Positions 9,603 to 18,785 of a stretch of DNA of 64,000 nucleotides are shown here, piece after piece. How positions within the stretch are numbered: the stretch's first letter is position 1; every line of letters starts with the position of its first letter. The position numbers were made by a program, and so were the translations under genes. Location: positions 1 to 64,000 of the forward strand of contig JAJZIM010000001.1 in assembly GCA_021810565.1 (NCBI GenBank). Direction: 5' to 3'. The notes under the pieces were generated by a model. That model ran no database searches. It saw nothing but the letters and a program-made list of their open reading frames with translations, and had not been told where the DNA came from. The stretch is from Bacillota bacterium (GTDB lineage: Bacteria > Bacillota > Sulfobacillia > JAJZIM01).

Positions 9603-11384
9603 ATGGCCGTGCAGACCACCTTCGGAACGCTGCAAGTGGGCCTCAGCGGCTTGCAGGCCCAACAGACCGCCTTGAACGTCACCGGCGAGAACATCACCAA
9701 CGCCAACACCCCCGGCTACGCCCAAGAGCAGGCGGTCATGGCCGCCTCCCCGCCCCTGACCAACTACCCGGCGGGGGAGGCCGGCACCGGGGTCACGGTG
9801 CAGGAGATCCAACGCATCACCAGCGCCTTCCTGGATCAGCAGGTGCGCTCCCAGCAGGGGCTCTTGTCCCAATGGCAAAGCACCCAGAACTCCCTGCAGG
9901 AGGTGCAGGCTATCTTCAACGAGCCCTCCTCCACCGGGATCCAAAGCTCCTTGAATGCCTTCTGGAGCTCCCTGCAGCAGTTGGCCGACAACCCCGCGGA
10001 CCCCTCGGTGCGAACCGCCGTGGTGCAGCAGGGCAAGAGTCTGGCCACCTCCGTCAACACCGTATTTCAGCAACTGGTGTCGATGCAGCAGGACCTGAAC
10101 AAGCAGGTGGTCTCCACCGTGGGCCAGATCAACTCTTACGCCCAGCAGATCGCCACCTTGAACGGCCAGATCGTGGCCGTGCAGGCCACGGGGCAGCAGC
10201 CCGGCGCCCTGGCGGACAACCGGGCCCAGATCTTAAACCAGCTGTCCAGCCTCATAAACGTCACTGTGCGGCAGGAGTCCTCGGGGGCGGATCAGGTGTT
10301 CATCGGCGGGGTGCCCCTGGTGGACAACACCCACGTCAACCAGCTCAGTGCCCAGGTCGCGCAAAACGGCGGGCCGGCCAACTCGGTCACCGTAGCCTTC
10401 AGCTCCGCCGGCACCGCCGCCTCCATCAACGCGGGAGAACTCTCCGCCCAACTGCAGATGACCAACCAGACCATCCCAAGCTATGAGCAGCAACTGAACA
10501 CCTTCGCCGCCCAGTTGGCGGGACAGGTGAACGCCCTGCAGTTCACCGGCTACGACCTCACGGGGGCCCAGGCCAACTCCTACTCCCCGCCCCATCCCTT
10601 CTTCGACGCCGCGGGAGCGGAGGTGGACCAGGGCACCTCCACCAGCTACACCACCACGGCATCCGGCTCCTTCCAGATTGGCCTGGGGGCGGGAGCCGGA
10701 TCCACCACCCCCGTAGGCACCCCCTACACGGTGAGCATCGCCTCAGGGGCCCCCCTCAGCCAGATCGCCCTGGACATCAACCAGCAGGCGGGCGCGGCGG
10801 TCTACGCCTCGGTGGCTGGCGGAGTGCTCCAGATCCAGGGGGTGGTCCCGGGGCAAGACATTTTGTATAACCCCACGAACACGGGCGGGCAGGCCGTGCT
10901 CACCGGCACGGGGGTGGACACGGCGGCCACGGTAGGCACCTGGTCGGGCGGCACCAATGTGGTCACCCAGCCCAGCACCACCCAGTCGGCGTCCACCTTG
11001 GCCGTGGACGCCTCGGTGGCCAACGACCCCGCCTACATCGCCGCCGCCCAGACCCCCAACGCCCCCGGCGATGGCTCCAATGCCCAGGCCATGGCCGGGC
11101 TGTCCACCACCGCCCTGCCCGTGCTGAATAGCGCCTCTCTCGGAGGCTATTACGACGGCATCATCTCCACCCTGGGTCTCCAAGGACAGCAGTCCAACCA
11201 GATGGTGCAAAACTTCGGCAATCTGGTGACCCAGCTGACCAACCAGCAGCAAAGCGTCTCCGGGGTCTCCCTGGATCAGGAGGCGACGAACATGATCCGC
11301 TACCAGCAGGCCTACGGGGCCGCGGCGGACTTCATCAATACCCTGAACACCGTTTTGAACACCCTCATCCAACAGGTGGGATAG
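9603..11384 (+). CDS. flgK: flagellar hook-associated protein FlgK
   Basis: 'FGTLQVGLSGLQAQQTALNVTGENITNANTPGYAQEQAVM' N-term and conserved C-term 'VSLDQEATNMIRYQQAYGAAADFINTLNTVLNTLI'. ATG inside long ORF 7974..11384; RBS AGGAGG. Confidence 0.95.
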   Translation: MAVQTTFGTLQVGLSGLQAQQTALNVTGENITNANTPGYAQEQAVMAASPPLTNYPAGEAGTGVTVQEIQRITSAFLDQQVRSQQGLLSQWQSTQNSLQEVQAIFNEPSSTGIQSSLNAFWSSLQQLADNPADPSVRTAVVQQGKSLATSVNTVFQQLVSMQQDLNKQVVSTVGQINSYAQQIATLNGQIVAVQATGQQPGALADNRAQILNQLSSLINVTVRQESSGADQVFIGGVPLVDNTHVNQLSAQVAQNGGPANSVTVAFSSAGTAASINAGELSAQLQMTNQTIPSYEQQLNTFAAQLAGQVNALQFTGYDLTGAQANSYSPPHPFFDAAGAEVDQGTSTSYTTTASGSFQIGLGAGAGSTTPVGTPYTVSIASGAPLSQIALDINQQAGAAVYASVAGGVLQIQGVVPGQDILYNPTNTGGQAVLTGTGVDTAATVGTWSGGTNVVTQPSTTQSASTLAVDASVANDPAYIAAAQTPNAPGDGSNAQAMAGLSTTALPVLNSASLGGYYDGIISTLGLQGQQSNQMVQNFGNLVTQLTNQQQSVSGVSLDQEATNMIRYQQAYGAAADFINTLNTVLNTLIQQVG

Positions 11385-11395
11385 GAGGATCGGCC

Positions 11396-12370
11396 ATGCG
11401 CATCACCAACCAGACGCTCTCGGAGAACTTCCTGTACGGCTTGAACAACCTGCAGACCCAGATGAGCCAATACCTGCAGCAGTTGTCCACCGGCCAGCGC
11501 ATCAGCACGCCGTCGCAGCACCCTCTGGGAGCGCGGCAGGTGCTGAACTATCAGAGCATCCTGGCCCGCCTCAAGTCCTTTCAGGCCAACGCCACGGACG
11601 GCAACACCTGGCTTGACACCACCCAGTCCGCCCTGCAAAGCGCCTCCAGCGTGCTGCAGTCGGCCTATCAGCTGGCGGTGCAGGCCACCGGCGGCACCGT
11701 GAACAGCACCGACCTGACCGCCATCTCCCAGCAGGTGAACTCGCTCATAAATCAGCTGGTGCAGGTGGCCAACGCCAACAACGGCAACGCCTACGTCTTC
11801 GCGGGCTACCAGATCACCCAGGCCCCCTTCACCGCCACCAAGGCGGCCAACGGCATGATCACCGGGGTCGCCTACAACGGCGACACCGGCACCATCCAGC
11901 GGGACGTGGGTCCCGCGGCCATGCTCACGGTCAACCTGCCCGGCAGCCAGGTCTTCGGCTCCGGCGCCATCTCCACCACCAACCCGGTCACCGTCTCCGG
12001 CAGCGGCGTGTTCCACGACCTGTTGGCCTTCTCCCAGGATCTGCAAAACGCCGCCACGCCGCCCGGCAGCACCACCGCGAGCACCTGGCTGTCCGACATC
12101 TCGAACACGGACTTGGCCAATCTGAGCGGCGACGTCGCCCAGATCTCCGCCTTCACCTCCCAGACCGGCGCCCGCATGCAGCGCCTGCAGACCACCCAAA
12201 ACGGCCTGACCGCCTTCCAAAACAGCGTCACCGGTTTTTTGGGCCAGGTCCAGGACGTGAACATGGCCAAGGCCATGACCCAGTTCACCAGCATCCAGAC
12301 CGCCTACCAGGCTTCCCTGGAGGCCGGCGCCAAGCTTATCCCTCCCACCCTCTTCAATTTCCTGGGTTGA
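11396..12370 (+). CDS. flgL: flagellar hook-associated protein FlgL
   Basis: 'MRITNQTLSENFLYGLNNLQTQMSQYLQQLSTGQRISTPSQHPLGARQVLNY'; follows flgK. Confidence 0.94.
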   Translation: MRITNQTLSENFLYGLNNLQTQMSQYLQQLSTGQRISTPSQHPLGARQVLNYQSILARLKSFQANATDGNTWLDTTQSALQSASSVLQSAYQLAVQATGGTVNSTDLTAISQQVNSLINQLVQVANANNGNAYVFAGYQITQAPFTATKAANGMITGVAYNGDTGTIQRDVGPAAMLTVNLPGSQVFGSGAISTTNPVTVSGSGVFHDLLAFSQDLQNAATPPGSTTASTWLSDISNTDLANLSGDVAQISAFTSQTGARMQRLQTTQNGLTAFQNSVTGFLGQVQDVNMAKAMTQFTSIQTAYQASLEAGAKLIPPTLFNFLG

Positions 12371-12378
12371 GCTGCCCC

Positions 12379-12405
12379 TAAAGTTTCCTCGAATTTATCC
12401 GATAA
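12379..12405 (+). promoter_or_regulatory. sigma-28 (FliA/SigD) promoter TAAAGTTT-N11-TCCGATAA
   Basis: TAAAGTTT 12379-12386, 11-bp spacer, TCCGATAA 12398-12405; one mismatch to TAAAGTTT-N11-GCCGATAA. Confidence 0.85.
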
Positions 12406-12411
12406 TGATAA

Positions 12412-12431
12412 GGGATGCATGGATGCATCCC
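12412..12431 (+). promoter_or_regulatory. GGA-loop hairpin at predicted transcript 5' end
   Basis: GGGATGCA-TGGA-TGCATCCC perfect stem immediately after the sigma-28 -10. Confidence 0.5.
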
Positions 12432-12440
12432 GACCACGGG

Positions 12441-12461
12441 GGGACGCAAGAAGCGTCCCCG
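12441..12461 (+). other. strong leader hairpin GGGGACGC-AAGAA-GCGTCCCC
   Basis: 8-bp perfect inverted repeat between the sigma-28 promoter and the methyltransferase. Confidence 0.5.
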
Positions 12462-12567
12462 CAAACCCCCTCCCGGGGATCGGCGACAAGGAGGTGATGG
12501 ATGGCGCACAAGACGGCATGCGCCCCACGCGACGGCACCGGAAAACAGGCGGACGGAGGGATACGGT

Positions 12568-13449
12568 TTGCAGGAACTATCCGTGCAGGCATGGATGCAG
12601 GCCAACGAGCAGGCGGCGGCGGAACTCTTGCCCCGCCTGGGGGGGGAGCAGGAGTTGACGCTCCTGCAGGGAGTGCTCACCCACTACCCCCGCCTATTGA
12701 CCCTGTCCATGCTGCACCTCCAACCGGGCGACACGGTGCTGGACGTGGGCACGGGAACGGGAGCCCTGGCCCTGGACCTGGCTTGGGGGCTGGCCGGCGA
12801 AGGCCGGGTGATGGCGGTGGACATAGACGCCGCCGGACTGGAGGCGGCTCGCCTGATGGCCCAGCGCCTGCGGGTGCCGGTGGAGACGGTGCGCGGCGAC
12901 GTGCATGACCTGCCCTTCCAGGCAGGAACCTTCGACCGCACGGTGGCCCGCTTCCTGCTCCAGCACCTGAAGGACCCGGCCAAGGCCCTGGCCGAGATGG
13001 TCCGGGTGACCCGGCCGGGCGGCACGGTGGCCGTGATCGACGTGGACGACGGCAGCCTGCTGGAGGATCCGCCCCCCCCGCCCAAAGTCGCCGCCCTCTA
13101 CCGGGCGGTGGCGAAGCTGCAGGCGATGCGGGGCGGTGACCGGCACATCGGCCGCAAGCTGTACCGCCTGTTCCGCTCGGCGGGACTGGACAACGTGTCC
13201 GTGGTGGGCATCCCCCGCGTCCAGGCGGGAACCCCCGTCGACGTGCGGACCACGGCGGTCCAAGCCTACCACCGCCGGCGGCTGGAGTTGGAAAGGCAGG
13301 CCCTCGTGGAGGCCAAGCTGCTGACGGAGGCGACCTACCGGGCCGCGATGCGGGCGATGGACCGGCTGGCCTGCGAGGACCGGTTCGCCTACGAGGTGGA
13401 GTTCCTGACCACCGGCACCGTCCCGGACCCCGCGAAGGACGCAAACTGA
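12568..13449 (+). CDS. class I SAM-dependent methyltransferase
   Basis: 'LQPGDTVLDVGTGTGALALDLAWGL...VMAVDIDAAGLEAAR...VRGDVHDLPF...RVTRPGGTVAVIDVDD'; TTG at 12568 with GGACGGAGGG upstream. Confidence 0.85.
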   Translation: MQELSVQAWMQANEQAAAELLPRLGGEQELTLLQGVLTHYPRLLTLSMLHLQPGDTVLDVGTGTGALALDLAWGLAGEGRVMAVDIDAAGLEAARLMAQRLRVPVETVRGDVHDLPFQAGTFDRTVARFLLQHLKDPAKALAEMVRVTRPGGTVAVIDVDDGSLLEDPPPPPKVAALYRAVAKLQAMRGGDRHIGRKLYRLFRSAGLDNVSVVGIPRVQAGTPVDVRTTAVQAYHRRRLELERQALVEAKLLTEATYRAAMRAMDRLACEDRFAYEVEFLTTGTVPDPAKDAN

Positions 13450-13460
13450 GGGTCCCGAAA

Positions 13461-13505
13461 CTCGATAAGGATGTCGAGCAAATGAAAGGTGGGAAACAAG
13501 GATGT
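13461..13505 (+). promoter_or_regulatory. two putative CsrA binding sites in the flagellin leader
   Basis: Site 1: CTCGA-TAAGGATG-TCGAG hairpin 13461-13478. Site 2: AAACAAGGATGT 13494-13505, 11/12 match to RUACARGGAUGU, overlapping the ATG at 13502. Confidence 0.65.
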
Positions 13506-15085
13506 ATGTCAACAACAACGCGGCGGCCCTGAACGCCTGGTTCAACCTGAACAACACCACCACTTCCATGCAGAACACCCTGGCCCAGCTGTCCTCAGGC
13601 TACAAGATCAACACCGCCGCCGACAACCCGGCCGGATTGGCCATCGCCCAGAACATGCTGGCCCAGGCCAACGGCCTGTCCCAGGGCTCCCAGAACGCTC
13701 AGAACGGCGTGTCGCTTTTGCAAACGGGCGACGGTGCGCTGAACCAGATCCAGAACATCCTGCAGTCCATGTATCAGCTGGCTTCCCAAGGTGCCAGCGG
13801 CACCTTGAACGCCACCGACACGGCCGCCCTGCAGGCGGAGATGAACCAATACGCTCAGGAGATCACCCAGATCACCAACAACACCACTTTCAATAACGTG
13901 AACTTGCTCTCGGGCAAGGAGCTCAACAACACCCAGATCCAGATCGGGGCAAACTCCGGCCAGACCCTAGGCATTTCCATCAGCCCCGTCGACGCCGCCA
14001 CTCTGGGCGTGACGGGAAACAAGGGAACCGTTACCGGTCCTAACGTCCATACCGCCTTCACCAACGGGGCCACGGCGACAGTGGGCACCGCCAGCACAGC
14101 CTACACCATCGGCAACAGCCTGTCCGCCAGCAGCACCTACTCCGTCACCGCCAGCTATACCGGTTGGGGCGCCAAGGCGTTCACGTCGGGTGGAAACATC
14201 ACGGGAGCTTCCTTCGTTGCTACCTCCCAGTACACCGGCTCACTCTCCCACACCTATGCCGTCAAGATCCAAACCGGCACAGCCGGTGGGGGCCCCACCG
14301 GGAAGACCGTCACCAATGCCTCGGTGTCCGTGGACGGCGGCACCTACCAGAAGGTCAGCTTCGCCACCAGCGGCTCCACCAACGCCTCTATCACCTTGCC
14401 AAACACCGGGACCAAAGTGAAGCTTACCCTCACGGCCGCCTCCAACGCCACCGACTCCAACTCCATCACCCTGACCCCGGCCAACACCAAGTTCGCCCTT
14501 CGCAACGGTTCCGGTGCCAGCGGCGCCATCCAGGCGTCGACGACTTTGAACGGCGCTCAAAGCAGCGCCACGGTGAACTTGGCCAAAGGTTCAAACAGCT
14601 ACTTCAACGACACCGCAGCCAACGTCACGGCGGATACGCTGACTGCGGCTAAGGCCCTGGGCGCCAGTTCCATCAGTACCGCAACCGGTGTTAACTGGTA
14701 CAAGCTCGCAGTTAGCGCCGGCGGCACGGCGGCCACCACGGTCAACACCACGACCGGCGTAGCCAACGCTTCGGCCAGCAGAGGCTTGGATATCACCAAC
14801 CAAACGGACGCCGAGGCAGCCCTCACCAAGATCATCAACGCCATCAACCAGGTGTCCACCACCCGCGGCAACGTGGGGGCCCTGATGAACCGCCTGCAGT
14901 TCGCCTACAACGACAACCAGATCACCTCCCAGAACATGACCAACGCCCGGGCGGGGATCATGGACGCCGACATGGCCATGGAGATGGCCACCCTAAGCCA
15001 GCAGCAGGTGCTGCAGCAGTCCGGCGTGGCCATGCTGGCCCAGGCCAACGCCCTGCCCCAGGCCCTGCTGCGGTTGTTGACCTAG
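13502..15085 (+). CDS. hag: flagellin
   Basis: Conserved N-term 'NNNAAALNAWFNLNNTTTSMQNTLAQLSSGYKINTAADNPAGLAIAQNM' and C-term 'NVGALMNRLQFAYNDNQITSQNMTNARAGIMDADMAMEMATLSQQQVLQQSGVAMLAQANALPQALLRLL'. Confidence 0.97.
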   Translation: MYVNNNAAALNAWFNLNNTTTSMQNTLAQLSSGYKINTAADNPAGLAIAQNMLAQANGLSQGSQNAQNGVSLLQTGDGALNQIQNILQSMYQLASQGASGTLNATDTAALQAEMNQYAQEITQITNNTTFNNVNLLSGKELNNTQIQIGANSGQTLGISISPVDAATLGVTGNKGTVTGPNVHTAFTNGATATVGTASTAYTIGNSLSASSTYSVTASYTGWGAKAFTSGGNITGASFVATSQYTGSLSHTYAVKIQTGTAGGGPTGKTVTNASVSVDGGTYQKVSFATSGSTNASITLPNTGTKVKLTLTAASNATDSNSITLTPANTKFALRNGSGASGAIQASTTLNGAQSSATVNLAKGSNSYFNDTAANVTADTLTAAKALGASSISTATGVNWYKLAVSAGGTAATTVNTTTGVANASASRGLDITNQTDAEAALTKIINAINQVSTTRGNVGALMNRLQFAYNDNQITSQNMTNARAGIMDADMAMEMATLSQQQVLQQSGVAMLAQANALPQALLRLLT

Positions 15086-15102
15086 CCCTATCGGTCCCGG
15101 CA

Positions 15103-15130
15103 GCCTGCCCGGGGAAAACCCCGGGCAGGC
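15103..15130 (+). terminator. hairpin terminator/processing stem after flagellin
   Basis: GCCTGCCCGGGG-AAAA-CCCCGGGCAGGC, perfect 12-bp stem 18 bp after the flagellin stop; no T-run. Confidence 0.6.
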
Positions 15131-15160
15131 CCCTATGGGGCCTGAGAGGAGGGGAGAAAG

Positions 15161-16588
15161 ATGAGCGTCGGACCATTGAACGGCAACAGCCTCTTCAACA
15201 ACCCCACGCTTCTGGGCAGCATGCTGCAGGGGATAAACGTGCAGGGACTGCAGCAAGCGCTGCAGAGCGAACTGTATATGGCCGAGACCCCCTTGGCCCA
15301 GATCTCGGCCCAAATGCAAACCCTCACCTCGCAGGCCGGCGCCTGGTCCAAGGTCGCCTCCCAGGTGGGATCCGTCCTGAGCCAGGCCCAGGCCCTGCAG
15401 CTTGCCTCCACCTTCACCGACGCCACCACCGCCGCCGTGGCAGGCGGCACCACCGCCATCTCCGTCAGCGGCGGCACAGGGGCTCCGTTGGGCACGTACA
15501 ACGTCGTGGTGAACACGTTGGAGCAGAATCAGCAGACCAATTCCAACTGGTTCTCCTCCGAAACCAACGCCCTGAACCTCTCGGGCAGCCTGACCCTCAG
15601 CTTCGGCTCCCAAAGCGAAACCGTGAACGTGGTGAGCACCGAGTCCCTGCAGAACATCGCCACCGCCGTCAACCAGGCGGCCGCCAAGCTGACCGGCGTC
15701 AGCGTTTCGGCCACCGTGGTCCCCAGCACCTCCGGCGGAAGCAGCGGCTATCAGATGGCCATCTCCGCCAACGGTACGCTCGGCGTGACCTCCGGCGTCA
15801 GCGGCCTCACCTTCACCAGCCCCACCGCTTACCAGAACGCCGCCTACACCCTGAACGGGGTGGCCAACACCGCCGATTCCAACAGCATCCAGAACGCCAT
15901 TGCGGGCGTGACCTTGAACCTTGTGACCACCGGCTCGGGCAGCTTCAGCGTGGAGAACGACGTGAACGGCATGACCAGCAACATCCAGGGAGAGCTCAAC
16001 GGCGTCATCTCGCTCATCAACCTGATCCAGACGGACACCGGCAAGGGAGCGGCGCTGGAGGGCAACCCGACCCTGCTGGGCCTTCAGAACGAGCTCATGA
16101 GCATCCTGCAAAAAGCCGTGCCGGGTCTGCCGGCGAACATGAACTCTTTGACCGATCTTGGTCTGTCCGTCAGCACCACCGTCACGCCCGCCTCCTCCCC
16201 CAACACCGCCCCGAGCGTCCAGCTGAATCTCAGTCTGAACAGCACCACCCTCTCCAACGCCCTGACCACCGATTGGAACGGGGTGCAGTCGTTGATCCAG
16301 GGCACGGGCGGCATCGCCGACCAGGTGGCCAACCTGCTCCAGCAGTACAACGGCACCACGGGGATCATCGGCACCGTCCAGTCCTCCCTGACCACCGAGG
16401 AGCAAAGCCTAACCCAGCAGCAAGACGCCGTGCAGCAGATGGTGCAGCAACAGCAGCAACTGCTGCAGCAGGAGTTCAACAACATGCTGGCCATCATGGA
16501 GCAAAGCAGCAACGAGAGTTCCTACCTCTCGTCCATCGTCAACAACCTCAACAATGGCGGCAGCGGCGGCAAGGCCACGGGCGGTTAG
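15161..16588 (+). CDS. fliD: flagellar cap protein FliD
   Basis: FliD layout: 'LLGSMLQGINVQGLQQALQSELYMAETPLAQISAQMQTLTSQAGAWSKV', C-terminal glutamine-rich coiled coil; between flagellin and fliS. Confidence 0.9.
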   Translation: MSVGPLNGNSLFNNPTLLGSMLQGINVQGLQQALQSELYMAETPLAQISAQMQTLTSQAGAWSKVASQVGSVLSQAQALQLASTFTDATTAAVAGGTTAISVSGGTGAPLGTYNVVVNTLEQNQQTNSNWFSSETNALNLSGSLTLSFGSQSETVNVVSTESLQNIATAVNQAAAKLTGVSVSATVVPSTSGGSSGYQMAISANGTLGVTSGVSGLTFTSPTAYQNAAYTLNGVANTADSNSIQNAIAGVTLNLVTTGSGSFSVENDVNGMTSNIQGELNGVISLINLIQTDTGKGAALEGNPTLLGLQNELMSILQKAVPGLPANMNSLTDLGLSVSTTVTPASSPNTAPSVQLNLSLNSTTLSNALTTDWNGVQSLIQGTGGIADQVANLLQQYNGTTGIIGTVQSSLTTEEQSLTQQQDAVQQMVQQQQQLLQQEFNNMLAIMEQSSNESSYLSSIVNNLNNGGSGGKATGG

Positions 16589-16589
16589 G

Positions 16590-17108
16590 ATGATGCAGGC
16601 ACGGTTGCGGCTGGCTCAGCCCGCCGATGCGGCGGGGATAGCCGGCCTGGTGCAGGCCGTGGCGCGCGCGGAGCCGTATTGCGGCCTGCGGGCGGACGAC
16701 GTGGACGCAAAGGTCTTGGCCGACTTCCTGGCCGTCCGCCCCGAGGACAGCGGCAACGGCCTGTGCCTGGTGGCCGACGGTGCGGGATCCGTCATCGCCA
16801 ATCTTCTAGCCACCCACTCGCCGCGGCCGGAAGAGCGCCATGTGCTCACCCTCTCCCTATGTGTGGATCCAGGCGCGCGACGGCAAGGCATAGCCAGGCA
16901 GATGCTGGAGGAGGGGCTGCATTTCGCCCGAGCGCACGGGTACCGCAGGGTGGAGGTGGCCGTGCTGGCGGAGAACACTCCCGCCTTGGCCCTGTACCGG
17001 CAAGCCGGCTTTATCGAAGAGGGACGGCGCCGGGAACGCTACCGCATCGGCGGAAACTACGTGGACGAGGTCTTCCTGGCATTCTCCTTGGAGGAGGAAA
17101 AACATTGA
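16590..17108 (+). CDS. GNAT-family N-acetyltransferase
   Basis: 'LSLCVDPGARRQGIARQMLEEGLHFARAHGYRRVEVAVLAENTPALALYRQAGFIEEGRRRERY'; starts 2 bp after fliD stop. Confidence 0.88.
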   Translation: MMQARLRLAQPADAAGIAGLVQAVARAEPYCGLRADDVDAKVLADFLAVRPEDSGNGLCLVADGAGSVIANLLATHSPRPEERHVLTLSLCVDPGARRQGIARQMLEEGLHFARAHGYRRVEVAVLAENTPALALYRQAGFIEEGRRRERYRIGGNYVDEVFLAFSLEEEKH

Positions 17109-17497
17109 CCGGCGCAGTCAAGGCCTACTGGGACACCTTGAACGAAACCCTGCCGAAAGAAAAGGCGGTGGTGGAGTTGTTTCGCCGGCTCGTGTGCACC
17201 CTGGAGCAGGCCGGTGCGGCTATCGAACGCCGGGACGTGCCGGTCGCCCATCGCAACCTGGTGGCCGCCCAGGAAGTCGTGGCCGGCCTTGCCGCCAGCC
17301 TGGATCCGCGGGCGGGCGAGCTGGCGGACAACCTGGCTCAACTTTACGCCTATATCGGCGATCTATTGGTCCAGGCAAATTTGCGCAAGGAGCGGGCGCC
17401 GGTGGAGGAAGCCGTGAACCTCCTGCAGGTGCTCCTGTCCGGTTGGGAAGGCGCCGCTCAAAAGGACACCTCGCGCTTGAAGCGAAGCAGCGCGTGA
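17105..17497 (+). CDS. fliS: FliS-like flagellin export chaperone
   Basis: TTG at 17105 overlapping GNAT stop; 'ELFRRLVCTLEQAGAAIERRDVPVAHRNLVAAQEVVAGLAASLDPRAGELADNLAQLYAYIGDLLVQANLRKE...VNLLQVLLSGWEGA' matches FliS pattern. Confidence 0.8.
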   Translation: MTGAVKAYWDTLNETLPKEKAVVELFRRLVCTLEQAGAAIERRDVPVAHRNLVAAQEVVAGLAASLDPRAGELADNLAQLYAYIGDLLVQANLRKERAPVEEAVNLLQVLLSGWEGAAQKDTSRLKRSSA

Positions 17498-17513
17498 GCC
17501 GAAAGGGAAGGGT

Positions 17514-18785
17514 GTGGATGAGATGCACGATCTCCTGACGGTATGCGTCATCGCCCGCAACGAAGAAGCCTGGCTGAGCGATTGCCTCGCCTCCGTAGCG
17601 CCCTTAGGGGCATCTCTGGTGGTGGTGGACACCTCCTCTATGGACCGCACGGCCGAGATCGCCCGTGCGCATACCGACCGGGTGGTCACCGCGCCCTGGA
17701 CAGAGGATTTCGCTGCCGCCCGCAACCGAGTCTTGGAGGAGGTGGAGACCCCTTGGGTCTTGATGTTGGACGCCGACGAGCGGCTGTCCAGCGCCGATCC
17801 ACACCTCGTGGCGGAGGTTCTACGGGAGCTAGACCTGGACGGCGTGGCCTTACCGGTCCTCTTCTATGACGGCCCGGTACTGCTGCAACTCATGCGCCAG
17901 CCCCGGCTCTTCCGACGGGAGGGTGCCCGCTACGCCGGGCGGGTCGGTGAGAACTTGAAGCTACCCGGCTCCCGCTGGAGCTTCTTCCCTCGCCCGGAGC
18001 TTCTGGAGATCCACAATCACGGCCACTTCGGCCCCGGCCATGCCCAGCGCGGCAGCGCAAACCGCAACCTGTCCATGCTGGAGGATGAACTGAAGCGGGT
18101 GGAAGAACCGGAACATCGCACCCATATCCTCTGGCAGATAGCGGGAGAGTGGCTCCGAATAGATGACTATCCTCAAGCCGCTAACATATTCCACTTGATT
18201 GTGCGGAACCTGCCGGCTGACGCTGCTCTGCGCGCACCGTGTTTTCTGGGACTGCTGGATGCCTTGGTCGGCATGGCGCGATTTGCGGAACTGTTGGAAC
18301 AAGCAGACCGGCTTTTATCCGACTACCCGGAACTGAAAGTGGCCTGGGGCCGCAAGGCTTACGCCCTCAACAAGCTTGGGCGACCTGCAGAGGCTAAAGA
18401 GGCTATCCTCAAGGGCCTCGCAGCCACCAGTCACCTGACTTGGATGAAGGGCGAGGATGCCGGCATCATTCCGGCTATGTGGTACGATCTGGGCATGACG
18501 CTGCAGCAGTTGGGCGAGTTCCCTGGAGCCATGTACGCGTTCATGAAGCTGAAGGAGGAAGCTTCCGACTGGCAAGGACCCATTCCCGTCGATCGGCTGG
18601 TGCTGCGCCTCCTCGTGGAGGCGGGAGCCATGGGAGAGGCCGAACTCCTCTTCCGGGAGATGTCGGCCCGCAACCCCCAAGCCGAACCGGCTCTGCTGGA
18701 AGACTTCGGCGAACTCGGACATCCCGACTTCGCCTTGGACCTCATGTACCCGGACAAATCCGCAAAGGTTGAGGTGCTGCAATGA
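17514..18785 (+). CDS. family 2 glycosyltransferase with C-terminal TPR-like region
   Basis: 'LTVCVIARNEEAWLSDCLASVAPL...VVVDTSSMDRTAEIARAHTDRV...PWVLMLDADERLS', GT-A/DxD; inside flagellar locus. Confidence 0.88.
   Translation: MDEMHDLLTVCVIARNEEAWLSDCLASVAPLGASLVVVDTSSMDRTAEIARAHTDRVVTAPWTEDFAAARNRVLEEVETPWVLMLDADERLSSADPHLVAEVLRELDLDGVALPVLFYDGPVLLQLMRQPRLFRREGARYAGRVGENLKLPGSRWSFFPRPELLEIHNHGHFGPGHAQRGSANRNLSMLEDELKRVEEPEHRTHILWQIAGEWLRIDDYPQAANIFHLIVRNLPADAALRAPCFLGLLDALVGMARFAELLEQADRLLSDYPELKVAWGRKAYALNKLGRPAEAKEAILKGLAATSHLTWMKGEDAGIIPAMWYDLGMTLQQLGEFPGAMYAFMKLKEEASDWQGPIPVDRLVLRLLVEAGAMGEAELLFREMSARNPQAEPALLEDFGELGHPDFALDLMYPDKSAKVEVLQ

Noticed and set aside
16440-16500. CAG-rich stretch at the end of fliD as a simple repeat
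   Set aside because: Encodes the expected Q-rich coiled-coil tail of FliD, not an independent repeat.
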